Assembly (NCBI GenBank): GCA_905202255.1
Contig: CAJKRH010000021.1
Location: 1 to 30,800 of the forward strand
Direction of reading: 5' to 3'
DNA length: 30,800 bases
Source of the DNA: an uncultured Ruminococcus sp.
GTDB taxonomy: Bacteria > Bacillota > Clostridia > Oscillospirales > CAG-272
Shown piece after piece: positions 21,884 through 29,747 of the stretch (positions are counted from its first letter, which is position 1; each line of letters starts with the position of its first letter). The notes below the pieces were generated by a model that saw only the letters and a list, made by a program, of their open reading frames with translations, searched no databases and was not told the origin of the DNA. A program made the position numbers and the translations under genes.

Positions 21884-23575
21884 ATGCTTTCCGAGCTGTG
21901 GATAAACAATATAGCGATAATAAAAACGGAAAATATAGCTTTTTCCGCGCCTTTTACCGTGCTCACAGGCGAGACGGGCGCAGGCAAATCCATTATTCTC
22001 GACGCGATAGAGCTGGCACTCGGTGCGAGAGCCGATAAGGAGCTCGTGCGCCACGGCGAGGAAAAAGCCTCTGTCGCGGCTGTTTTTACCGATGTGCCGG
22101 AGCGGATTTTCGCCGCACTCGAAAAATACGACATCCCGCGGGAAGAAAGCCTCATGCTCCGCCGCGATATCAGCGCGCAGGGGCAGTCCACAGCGAAAAT
22201 AAACGGGCATCCCGTTCCTGTTTCTGCTCTGCGTGAAGTCGGCAATATGCTCATCAGTATTCACGGTCAGCATATGGGAATGTACCTGCTCGACCCCGTG
22301 AACCATATAAATATTCTCGATTCCTTTGCCGATACCGAGGATAGTATCGCCGCTTATTCCCTGCTCTATGAGCGCATGCGCGATATCAAAGCGGAGATAA
22401 ACCGCCTGCACCGCGACGAAAAGGAAAAGCTCCGCCGCACGGAAATGCTGAAATTTCAGATAGCGGAGATAAACGCCGTTTCGCCGAAGGCGGGCGAGGA
22501 AGAAATACTCGAGGAAAAGCTGAAAATGCTTGCCAACGCGGAGAAAACGGCAAAATACGCCAAGCTTATCCACCGCGCGCTCTACCGAAGCGAAAAAGGA
22601 CTCTCCGCCTGCGACCTCATTGAAAAGTCCGCAGGTGCCGTCGAGGCGCTCTCCGATATCATCGGCAACTGCGCCGAATACACGGAGGAACTGAACGATA
22701 TCCGCTATCGCCTTGAGGACATAGCGGAAACAATATACAAAAAATGCGATATCGGAGCGGAAAATCCATCCGAGCTGATAGACAAAACGCAGGAGCGCCT
22801 CGAGGAGCTGAAGAAGCTCGGGCGCAAATACGGCTCGAGCGTCGCCGAGATACTGGATTTCCGCGCGAAAGCCGAAAGCGAACTCTCCGAAATAGAAAAC
22901 TCCGACGACATGATAGCCGACCTCTCCGAGGAGCTGAAGTGCATCAAAAAAGAGGCGCTTGTCGCCGCCTCCGCAATTTCGGATAAGCGAAAGAACGCCG
23001 CGGATATCCTCAGCCGCAAAATAGTCTCCGAGCTTGCTTTTCTCGAGATGGAAAATGTAAGCTTCGAAATATCCGTAAAAAAATCCGATGTCTTTCTGCC
23101 GAACGGATGCGATGAGGTGGAATTTCTCGTTTCGGCAAACAAGGGCGAGCCGCTTATGCCGCTCTCCAAGATTGCCTCGGGCGGCGAAATTTCACGCATC
23201 ATGCTCGCGCTGAAATGCGCGATGGCAGATAAGGAAAAAACGCCGACGCTCATCTTTGACGAGATAGATACGGGCATCTCGGGCAAAACCTCGTATAAAA
23301 TCGGTATAAAAATGCGCCAGAGCTCGCAAAGCTCGCAGATAATCTGCATCACGCACTCTCCGCAGATAGCGGCAATAGCGGCGGAGCATCTCCTCATTTC
23401 CAAAAAAGAGGAGGACGGGCGCACATATTCAGGTGCGCATCCGCTCATGCATGACGAAAGAGTAAGCGAAATAGCAAGAATCATCGGCGGAGAAAAGATA
23501 ACGGAGAAAACGCTCACCGCGGCACGCGAAATGCTTGATGCGGCGCAAGGCTTGGGAAATAATACAGCTGTATAA
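21884..23575 (+). CDS. recN: DNA repair protein RecN
   Basis: SMC-like ATPase of 563 residues, family length about 560. Walker A GETGAGKS is near residue 33, and the head begins with the usual LSELWINNIAIIKTENIAF. Long charged coiled coils span about 150-350 with a short hinge region between. The ABC signature SGGEISRIMLALK and Walker B LIFDEIDTGISG close the head near residues 435-470. RecN gathers and aligns DNA ends for recombinational repair of double-strand breaks. The start follows AAGGGGGCGG. It is the last gene of the OLE operon; after it comes a long stem-loop near 23592-23642 without a U-run. Confidence 0.95.
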   Translation: MLSELWINNIAIIKTENIAFSAPFTVLTGETGAGKSIILDAIELALGARADKELVRHGEEKASVAAVFTDVPERIFAALEKYDIPREESLMLRRDISAQGQSTAKINGHPVPVSALREVGNMLISIHGQHMGMYLLDPVNHINILDSFADTEDSIAAYSLLYERMRDIKAEINRLHRDEKEKLRRTEMLKFQIAEINAVSPKAGEEEILEEKLKMLANAEKTAKYAKLIHRALYRSEKGLSACDLIEKSAGAVEALSDIIGNCAEYTEELNDIRYRLEDIAETIYKKCDIGAENPSELIDKTQERLEELKKLGRKYGSSVAEILDFRAKAESELSEIENSDDMIADLSEELKCIKKEALVAASAISDKRKNAADILSRKIVSELAFLEMENVSFEISVKKSDVFLPNGCDEVEFLVSANKGEPLMPLSKIASGGEISRIMLALKCAMADKEKTPTLIFDEIDTGISGKTSYKIGIKMRQSSQSSQIICITHSPQIAAIAAEHLLISKKEEDGRTYSGAHPLMHDERVSEIARIIGGEKITEKTLTAAREMLDAAQGLGNNTAV

Positions 23576-23671
23576 GTCTTTTTCTCGCATCGTGCGCCGT
23601 GGTAAATTTTATTATACTCTTGTATAATTTTCTTTCACGCGCCGCCATGGCAATAATTTTGCCATTTCCAC

Positions 23672-23700
23672 TTGACAAAATGCGTGCTTTGTGATATACT
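23672..23700 (+). promoter_or_regulatory. Promoter of tyrS
   Basis: TTGACA (23672-23677) and TATACT (23695-23700), 17-nt spacer. Upstream, TGGCAA / TTGCCA (23648-23665) forms an inverted repeat of unknown meaning. Confidence 0.85.
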
Positions 23701-23706
23701 TCCCTA

Positions 23707-23960
23707 TACAGGCAATGACGGAAAGAGTAATCGCCCTCCCCTTTTGCAGAGAGCTGTCGGTCGGTGCAAGGCAGCAAAGGCAGGCGACGAAATACACTCC
23801 CGAGCCGTACACCGAAAGCTTATGCTGTAGGCTGTACCGTGTGCGCCCGTTAAAGCGCGTGGGTTTTGCACGAAACCCGACGAGGCATATCCCGCGAGGT
23901 ATATGCAAACATGAGGTGGTAACACGATTTTTCGTCCTCTGCTCCGGCAGAGGATTTTTT
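23707..23960 (+). promoter_or_regulatory. Tyrosine-specific T-box leader
   Basis: The leader senses uncharged tRNA-Tyr. Stem I shows the loop E pair AGTA (23726-23729) opposite GAA, followed by the specifier TAC (Tyr) at 23793-23795 with the usual purine after it. The T-box AGGTGGTAACACGA is at 23914-23927, a mild variant of AGGGTGGNACCGCG. The terminator is TCCTCTGC (23935-23942) / GCAGAGGA (23947-23954) with six T after it; the T-box segment can pair with its 5' strand to form the antiterminator. When tRNA-Tyr is uncharged, tyrS is read through. Confidence 0.93.
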
Positions 23961-24004
23961 GTTTGCCTGAAAAAAATAAAATCTATATAAAAGGAGAAAA
24001 ACAA

Positions 24005-25228
24005 ATGCAGATTTATGAAGAATTACAGGCGCGTGGTCTTATCGCGCAGGTAACAGACGAAAAAGAAATCAGAGACCTGATAAACAACGGCGGTGCGAAA
24101 TTCTATATCGGCTTTGACCCTACGGCAGACAGCCTCCATGTAGGTCACTTCATGGCGCTCTGCCTGATGAAGCGCCTGCAGATGGCGGGCAATCGTCCCG
24201 TCGTTCTCATAGGCGGCGGCACAGGATATGTCGGCGACCCCTCGGGACGCACGGATATGCGTTCTATGATGACGCCTGAGACAATACAGCATAATTGCGA
24301 CTGCTTCAAGCGTCAGATGGAGCGCTTCATCGAATTCGGCGAGGACAAAGCCATCATGGTAAACAATGCCGATTGGCTTCTCAAGCTCAATTATATCGAG
24401 CTTCTCCGCGATGTCGGCGCCTGCTTCTCCGTCAACAATATGCTCCGCGCAGAGTGCTACAAGCAGAGAATGGAACGCGGTCTCTCGTTCCTCGAATTCA
24501 ACTACATGATAATGCAGTCATATGACTTCTACTACCTGCATGAGCACTACGGCTGCAATATGCAGTTCGGCGGCGATGACCAGTGGTCGAATATGCTTTT
24601 CGGAACAGACCTTATCCGCAAAAAGACGGGCAAGGACGCATATGCGCTCACAATCAACCTGCTCATGAACAGCGAGGGCAAAAAGATGGGCAAAACGGCA
24701 AACGGCGCCGTTTGGCTCGACCCGAAAAAGACGACACCCTACGATTTCTTCCAGTACTGGAGAAATATCGACGATGCCGATGTTGTCAAGTGCATGAAGA
24801 TGCTCACATTCATGCCGCTCGAAGAGATTGCCGAATATGCAAAGCTTGAGGGCAGCGCGATAAACGGCGCAAAAGAAAAGCTCGCATACGAGCTGACAAA
24901 GATGATTCACGGCGAGGAAGAAGCCGAAAAGGCTCTCGCGGCGGCAAAGGCGCTCTTCATTTCCGGCGGTGCATCTGCCGATATGCCGACAACTGAACTT
25001 TCCGATGACAATTTCACGGATGGCAAGGTAGCGCTCCTCGATATGCTCGTGCTCGCAAAACTCGCTCCCTCCAAGGGTGAGGCTCGCCGTCTCGTTCAGC
25101 AGGGCGGTATACTTGTAGGCGACGATAAGGTCACCGACCTGTACCTCTCATTTGATAAATCCGCATTCGAAAACGGACTTATCGTAAAGAAAGGCAAAAA
25201 GACATATCACAAATTCACAGTGAAATAA
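24005..25228 (+). CDS. tyrS: Tyrosyl-tRNA synthetase
   Basis: Protein of 407 residues. The ATG at 24005 follows AAAGGAG; upstream in-frame codons lie in the T-box terminator. It is a class I synthetase that charges tRNA-Tyr. The HIGH motif is HVGH at residues 45-48 and the KMSKS motif is KMGKT at 227-231, as in the TyrS (rather than TyrZ) branch. The tyrosine pocket contains YIGFDPTADSLH, QSYDF and QFGGDDQW. The C-terminal 65 residues are an S4 domain (SKGEARRLVQQGGILVGDDKV) that binds tRNA. Regulation is by the T-box in front; a strong terminator follows. Confidence 0.97.
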   Translation: MQIYEELQARGLIAQVTDEKEIRDLINNGGAKFYIGFDPTADSLHVGHFMALCLMKRLQMAGNRPVVLIGGGTGYVGDPSGRTDMRSMMTPETIQHNCDCFKRQMERFIEFGEDKAIMVNNADWLLKLNYIELLRDVGACFSVNNMLRAECYKQRMERGLSFLEFNYMIMQSYDFYYLHEHYGCNMQFGGDDQWSNMLFGTDLIRKKTGKDAYALTINLLMNSEGKKMGKTANGAVWLDPKKTTPYDFFQYWRNIDDADVVKCMKMLTFMPLEEIAEYAKLEGSAINGAKEKLAYELTKMIHGEEEAEKALAAAKALFISGGASADMPTTELSDDNFTDGKVALLDMLVLAKLAPSKGEARRLVQQGGILVGDDKVTDLYLSFDKSAFENGLIVKKGKKTYHKFTVK

Positions 25229-25236
25229 AAAAGAAG

Positions 25237-25265
25237 CGGGCGGCTTTTGCCGCCCGTGTTTTTTG
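25237..25265 (+). terminator. Terminator of tyrS
   Basis: CGGGCGGC (25237-25244) pairs with GCCGCCCG (25249-25256), followed by TGTTTTTT. Confidence 0.93.
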
Positions 25266-25290
25266 TCCCGCGGAAAAGAAAGACGATGGT

Positions 25291-25798
25291 GTACTTTTCT
25301 TTGAAGAAAAGTACCAAAAGTCATCAAAGGAGGACTCCTTTTTTAAACTCTTTCTTTGTCGCCTTGCGGCGACTCGTGCGAACATACTGCCACGACAGTC
25401 CGACCACAGACTAAACCGGAAGTATGGTTCAGACCCCCGGTTAACACGGACTTTTGCCTGTTCAGACTTTAGCTCCAGTTGCCTCGTTTCGACCTCCATC
25501 AAGTTATGCGTGCTTTGGTGGAGCTTTAGCTAAAACGGGGTGCAACTACGGCTTTGGCGTGGAACCACCCACCCCGTCGAATCTGCTCGCTTTTTGCGGG
25601 ATACTGTGTTCGCACGCGCGGTATGGCTGATGATATGCGGAGAGATATACTTGAGTTTTGGGATTTGCTATCCGTAGCACACGCTTGCCGCGCATTACTT
25701 CCTGCGGTTAACCCGACGGTGTGCGAGGTGGTTTGCAAAGGAGGGCGAGAAGCCTTCCTTTGATGACTTTTGCCGCGCTTTTCGTCAGTGAAAAGCGC
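25291..25798. mobile_element. Non-coding repeat element with inverted repeats and end hairpins
   Basis: CAAAAGTCATCAAAGGA (25315-25331) and TCCTTTGATGACTTTTG (25756-25772) are perfect 17-bp inverted repeats. Just outside each lies a 9-bp-stem hairpin: GTACTTTTC / GAAAAGTAC (25291-25314) and GCGCTTTTC / GAAAAGCGC (25775-25798). The interior of about 425 bp has no gene I can support; short open frames exist on both strands without ribosome binding sites. The symmetry suggests a non-autonomous mobile or extragenic repeat. The remaining intergenic bases to 25957 contain only the small GGTGGC / GCCACC hairpin near 25854. Confidence 0.6.
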
Positions 25799-25957
25799 GA
25801 TCGTTTCCCCATAAGGGACAAAAGCAACTTTTTGGTATATACTCCGTGTTCAGAGGTGGCTCCGCCACCCTGAACCCTCCTCTTGGTCACGCAAAAATAC
25901 ACCCTCGTTTCCTTCGTAGAGGAAAGTAACTTTCCCGCGGATTTTTATTCGCCACAG

Positions 25958-25986
25958 TTGACACGGCGTGCGGTTTTTGATATAAT
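25958..25986 (+). promoter_or_regulatory. Consensus sigma-A promoter
   Basis: Perfect TTGACA (25958-25963) and TATAAT (25981-25986) with a 17-nt spacer, 37 nt before the next start codon. Confidence 0.9.
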
Positions 25987-26022
25987 TTCGGTAAAGCATG
26001 ATTTATTCGGGAGGGAGAGCAG

Positions 26023-26889
26023 ATGAAAAGGAAACGCAAAGGCAAGACCGGCATAACAAAGATTATGGACTTTTTAATCGACCTCAATTCCCAAAGAACA
26101 ACAAAGCTGATAATTGTTCTTCTGCAAGCCATCGGTGTGTTCACCTTTTGGCGAAATGCCGATATTTTCTTCATGATTATTATGTTTACCGTCTCGTGGG
26201 TACTCATTCCCTGCGTGTGCGATGATACCTCATATATCAACCTGCATTTTGCAAAGCTGAAAAATGATGGCAAGTTGGAAAACGGCTTTCTGCGTCAGAT
26301 GAAGGTCCCGCGCTTTATGCGGAAATTTTACTACGGATGCAGTTACGACGGAGATTTTCTCTTGGTATCGTTTGTCTTTCAGACGGTTTTGTATCTGTAT
26401 ACCATGGCTTTTCTCGCCCTTTGCGGCGTTCTGATAACAAAACTGATAATCGGAAGCCCTACTGAAACGGTGCGCGTATATTGCCGTTTTATATTTATTT
26501 TTGTCATTGCATATATATTTATATTTCGCCTGAGCCGCTTTGGAATAAACCTGTTTTTCAGGCGCCGCGACGGAAAGGAAATAAAAAGCTACATATCCAG
26601 CAACAAAATTGATTTCAAGAGCGACAAAGAGATTAAAAAGGCGATTGTAACGGTCAATCGTCAGGTGGACATAATAAACAGCCTGAAAAAATCGGGACTT
26701 CGCGAATACAAAAAGGGATACTGCGTAAGAAAAGACAACCTGCCCGACTTTGAAAACACCCTCCGCTCCGAATATCCGAATCTCGAATACAGCATCATCC
26801 GCCGCTCGCGGCAAATCTATATCACAATATGCGAAAAGGGTGAGGACGGCATTCTGCTCCGCGCCGCAGTGAAAAACAGCGTAAAGTGA
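26023..26889 (+). CDS. Membrane protein of unknown function
   Basis: Protein of 288 residues. GGGAGGGAGAG lies before the ATG. The first 25 residues are basic. Hydrophobic segments at about 28-43 and 48-65 form a first pair; two more lie at about 112-145 and 152-172. The C-terminal 115 residues are soluble, basic and without a motif I recognise (for example KKAIVTVNRQVDIINSLKKSGL). The layout of four helices plus a cytoplasmic tail is clear, the function is not. A consensus promoter in front predicts strong constitutive expression, and a bidirectional terminator follows, so it is monocistronic. Confidence 0.75.
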   Translation: MKRKRKGKTGITKIMDFLIDLNSQRTTKLIIVLLQAIGVFTFWRNADIFFMIIMFTVSWVLIPCVCDDTSYINLHFAKLKNDGKLENGFLRQMKVPRFMRKFYYGCSYDGDFLLVSFVFQTVLYLYTMAFLALCGVLITKLIIGSPTETVRVYCRFIFIFVIAYIFIFRLSRFGINLFFRRRDGKEIKSYISSNKIDFKSDKEIKKAIVTVNRQVDIINSLKKSGLREYKKGYCVRKDNLPDFENTLRSEYPNLEYSIIRRSRQIYITICEKGEDGILLRAAVKNSVK

Positions 26890-26937
26890 AATTTTATGCC
26901 GTCGGCGTATACACTCCGCAAAACACACGAAATATAG

Positions 26938-26970
26938 AAAAACAGGCGCACGATGTGCACCTGTTTTTTA
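26938..26970. terminator. Bidirectional terminator
   Basis: AACAGG / CCTGTT with inner GCAC / GTGC (26941-26965), flanked by an A-run on the left and TTTTTT on the right. It serves both the unknown membrane protein gene and the convergent SDR gene. Confidence 0.8.
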
Positions 26971-26973
26971 ATT

Positions 26974-27783
26974 TTACATATACATTTTGCCTATTATCTT
27001 ATTTTGCAGTCTCTGCGGGAGCAGGCGCGAGAGAAAAACAAAAAGCTTATATTTCCCGCCGACCGTACAGCGCACTGGCATTCTTCTCTTTTCCGCTATG
27101 CGGCAGATTTTCCTGCCCACAGCATCGGCGCTCATGCCGCCGCGCTCATCCTTTTCCATAGCGCGGACGCTATGCGATATCATGCCGCCGTAAAGTTCGT
27201 CGCCCGCAAAAGTCTTTTCGCGCGCGTCGGTAAAGCCTGTTCTGACATCGCCGAGCATGACGGCGCAGACCTGAATCCCGAAAAGCGAAAGCTCATTTGA
27301 GAGCGCGAAAGCAAGGGAATTCAGCGCCGCCTTGGAGGCGGAATAAAACGCCTGAAAAGGTATCGCAAAGACAGCCGCCGCAGAGCTTGTGACTATTATT
27401 CTGCCGGCTTTCTTTCCGTTCTTGCCTGCGCGCAGAAGCGGAAGAGCCGATTTTATACATTTGTATACTCCGAAGAAGTTCACCTCAAAAAGTCGCTCTG
27501 CGTCTGCATTATCGGTAAATTCCACCGCGCCCGATATGCCATATCCGGCATTGCAGATGAGCAGGTCTATACATCCGCTCTTCTCTGCCACCTTTGCAAA
27601 AGCACCTGCAATATCGGCTTCCGAGCAGACATCGCATCGCAGGCTGACTACGCCGTTTTCGGGGCAGCGACTGCGGCTTAGATTATATACCGTGTAGCCG
27701 CGTGCGAGCAGTGCCTTTGCCGCGGCGAGCCCGATGCCGCTTGAGGCACCCGTGATAACGGCAACTTTCTTTTTGTTTTCCAT
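26974..27783 (-). CDS. Short-chain dehydrogenase/reductase
   Basis: Classical SDR of 269 residues. The NAD(P) motif ITGASSGIG (TGxxxGxG) is near residue 11, NAGYG near 80, and the catalytic Ser in VTSSAAA near 135, followed by YSASK (Tyr-x-x-x-Lys) near 150. Specificity cannot be told; a basic stretch after the second strand (LSRSR) slightly favours NADP(H). It starts 2 nt after the uxuA stop, so the pair is co-transcribed. In bacilli an SDR (YjmF/UxuB) makes D-fructuronate from mannonate beside uxuA, but this protein looks like the broad 'oxidoreductase' SDR subgroup with an extended hydrophobic C-terminus (KLFVFLSRLLPQRLQNKIIG), so I do not call it uxuB. Confidence 0.88.
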   Translation of the reverse strand: MENKKKVAVITGASSGIGLAAAKALLARGYTVYNLSRSRCPENGVVSLRCDVCSEADIAGAFAKVAEKSGCIDLLICNAGYGISGAVEFTDNADAERLFEVNFFGVYKCIKSALPLLRAGKNGKKAGRIIVTSSAAAVFAIPFQAFYSASKAALNSLAFALSNELSLFGIQVCAVMLGDVRTGFTDAREKTFAGDELYGGMISHSVRAMEKDERGGMSADAVGRKICRIAEKRRMPVRCTVGGKYKLFVFLSRLLPQRLQNKIIGKMYM

Positions 27784-27785
27784 GA

Positions 27786-28823
27786 TTATTTCAGCTTCTC
27801 GAGCGTTTCCCAGATACCTGCCATATACATAGCGCCGAGCGCTCTGTCATAGAGACCGTAACCGGGCTTGCCCTGCTCGCCCCATATCATTCTGCCGTGG
27901 TCGGGACGCAGATATCCGTCAAAGCCGACATCATGATAAGCCTTCAGTATCCCGACAACATCGAGCGAGCCGCAGGGCGAATAATGTCCGCTTTCTTCAA
28001 ATCCGCCGTCATCGAGAATTTTTATATTGCGCACATGGGCAAAATGGATTCTTCCCATAGCGCCGTATTTGCGCACCATCGCGGTATAATCGTTTGCCTT
28101 TGTGCAACCGAGACTTCCGCTGCAAAGCGTGAGCCCGTGGTGCTTGTCATCATAGAGCGAGAGGAAGCGATCGATATTCTTTTCGCAGGTGATTATTCTC
28201 GGTATGCCGAAAATAGACCACGGCGGATCATCCGGATGTATCGCCATATTGACATTGTACTCCACGGCAACAGGCATTATTTCCTTAATGAAATATTCGA
28301 GATTCTGCCAGAGACCCTCTTCGCCGAGCTCCTTGTATGCATCGATAAGCTCCTTTATCTCCGTGGGAGAATAAGAAGCGTCCCAGCCGGGCAGGGTAAG
28401 CTTCGTAGGGTCCATCTTCGCTACATCTTCGGTGTGATATACAAGTGCAGTTGAACCGTCGGGAAGCGGCTGGTCAAGGCGCGAACGCGTCCAGTCGAAA
28501 ACAGGCATGAAATTATAGCAGACGCATTTCACTCCCGCCTCGGCAACGCGGCGGATGTTTTCCTTATAATTATCTATATACTCACGATAATTGCCGCGGC
28601 GGAGCTTTATATCCTCGTGAACGGGAATGCTCTCTATGACCTCCATTTCAAGTCCATTGTCATTGCAGAGCTTTTTCAGGCGGGCTATGCTCTCGCGCGG
28701 CCACACCTTGCCCGGGGCTACATCGTAAACCGCCGTGACCGTTCCCGTCACGCACGGGATCTGTCTGATTTTGTCAAGTGTAACGGGGTCGTCTTCCCCA
28801 TACCATCTGAATGTTATTTTCAA
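27786..28823 (-). CDS. uxuA: Mannonate dehydratase
   Basis: Protein of 345 residues. The start is TTG at 28823 behind AAAGGAG; the frame upstream lacks a ribosome binding site and overlaps the promoter. It dehydrates D-mannonate to 2-keto-3-deoxygluconate in glucuronate catabolism. Family motifs are present: MKITFRWYG at the N-terminus, GTVTAVYDVAPGKVWP, VCYNFMPVFDWTR, the metal-site AIHPDDPPW, CSGSLGC, HFAHVRN and RPDHGRMIWGE. It is a TIM-barrel enzyme using a divalent metal. It forms an operon with the SDR gene. No uronate isomerase or transporter lies in the window. Confidence 0.95.
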   Translation of the reverse strand: MKITFRWYGEDDPVTLDKIRQIPCVTGTVTAVYDVAPGKVWPRESIARLKKLCNDNGLEMEVIESIPVHEDIKLRRGNYREYIDNYKENIRRVAEAGVKCVCYNFMPVFDWTRSRLDQPLPDGSTALVYHTEDVAKMDPTKLTLPGWDASYSPTEIKELIDAYKELGEEGLWQNLEYFIKEIMPVAVEYNVNMAIHPDDPPWSIFGIPRIITCEKNIDRFLSLYDDKHHGLTLCSGSLGCTKANDYTAMVRKYGAMGRIHFAHVRNIKILDDGGFEESGHYSPCGSLDVVGILKAYHDVGFDGYLRPDHGRMIWGEQGKPGYGLYDRALGAMYMAGIWETLEKLK

Positions 28824-28857
28824 ATTCTGTATACTCCTTTCCGAATAATACATAATA

Positions 28858-28909
28858 AGATTATTATAAAAGTGTCGATTTGTCAAGTCCTTTGCGCAAA
28901 AAATGCGCA
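28858..28909 (-). promoter_or_regulatory. uxuA promoter with upstream palindrome
   Basis: On the minus strand TTGACA (28886-28881) is followed after 17 nt by TAATCT (28863-28858). Seven bases upstream of the -35 lies TGCGCA-AAAAA-TGCGCA (28893-28909), an inverted repeat that could bind a GntR- or LacI-type sugar acid regulator. Confidence 0.5.
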
Positions 28910-28973
28910 TGCGGAAACTTTTTTTCGTTTTTTTGAAAAAAAGGTGAGAAAAAACCGTTTCTCCGGCGACTAA

Positions 28974-29002
28974 TTGACGGTGCTCGCGAAAAGCGAAAAT
29001 AA
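28974..29002 (+). promoter_or_regulatory. Possible promoter of the Ser/Thr-rich lipoprotein gene
   Basis: TTGACG (28974-28979) and AAATAA (28997-29002) with a 17-nt spacer; the -10 is weak. Confidence 0.35.
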
Positions 29003-29049
29003 AAAAGCAAGAAAATGAAGGTCATATGAGACTTTCGGGAGGTTTTAAA

Positions 29050-29718
29050 ATGAAAAAAATCATATCACTTCTTCTTATTGTAGGCATGCTCGCGGCTGTG
29101 CTCGTTTCCTGCGGCAACTCAGACCCGAATAACACAACCGCCTCATCCGGAACAACAGAGAGCACAGGCTCCTCCGAATCCACAACAGAAACAACAGAAT
29201 CAACCGGCAAGCCCGAGGAAGTAAAGAACACGGACTACAGCGTGGAGGACCTGATGAATAAGGTCATCGAAAGCATCGGCGGCAAGGTAACCACCATTGA
29301 TGAATATGACGGCTCCGAATTTGAGATAATGCTGACAGGTCCCACGCACTTCAGCGTAAGCAATGCAGACGAAGGCAAGTATTACAGCGGTATCTCCGAG
29401 AGCGCTTCCCTTGTCGAGGACGACGCAGTGTGGAACGAAAACGCCATGATGGGCGGTGAACCCTTCTCTATGGTTATCGTAAAGCTCAAGGATGCAAAGG
29501 ACGGCGACAAGGTCAAGGAAGAAATGCTCGGCGGCGTGAATATGAGAAAATGGGTCTGCCGCAATGCGGAATATCTCATCACCGTAAACAACGGCAATTA
29601 TGTTCTCATGGTTATGTGCTCCAAGGCTACCTGCGAAAAGATTGCAGATGCCTTTGATAATGTTCTCGAAGAAAAATCCGGCGCACGCCTCGAAAAGGAA
29701 TTCGAGATGGGATTTTAA
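29050..29718 (+). CDS. Lipoprotein with Ser/Thr-rich linker
   Basis: Protein of 222 residues. GGGAGG (29038-29043) places the start at ATG 29050 rather than 29026. MKKIISLLLIVGMLAAVLVSC is a lipoprotein signal with Cys at residue 21. A linker of about 35 residues rich in Ser, Thr and Glu (about 26-60) follows. The outer domain of about 155 residues starts at SVEDLMNKVIESIGG and has no motif I can name. It lies 29 nt before an MBOAT acyltransferase gene on the same strand. Small lipoproteins of this layout often accompany cell-surface O-acetylation loci in Clostridia, which is only suggestive here. Confidence 0.78.
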   Translation: MKKIISLLLIVGMLAAVLVSCGNSDPNNTTASSGTTESTGSSESTTETTESTGKPEEVKNTDYSVEDLMNKVIESIGGKVTTIDEYDGSEFEIMLTGPTHFSVSNADEGKYYSGISESASLVEDDAVWNENAMMGGEPFSMVIVKLKDAKDGDKVKEEMLGGVNMRKWVCRNAEYLITVNNGNYVLMVMCSKATCEKIADAFDNVLEEKSGARLEKEFEMGF

Positions 29719-29747
29719 TCAATAAATTCTGAAAGGTTAAAAACGAA

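Noticed and set aside
21017..22573. 518-codon minus-strand ORF opposite tlyA, argR and recN
   Set aside because: It is the antisense of three clear genes and lacks any family signature.
25554..25763. ORF of 69 codons inside the repeat element
   Set aside because: It begins in the element interior without a ribosome binding site, and the element has open frames on both strands, as expected of GC-rich palindromic DNA.
26974..27783. Calling the SDR UxuB (mannonate oxidoreductase)
   Set aside because: Only the neighbourhood of uxuA supports it; the sequence resembles generic SDR oxidoreductases with a hydrophobic C-terminal extension.
28824..28910. N-terminal extension of uxuA to 28910
   Set aside because: It would run over the promoter and ribosome binding site; family proteins begin at MKITFRWYG, coded from the TTG at 28823.
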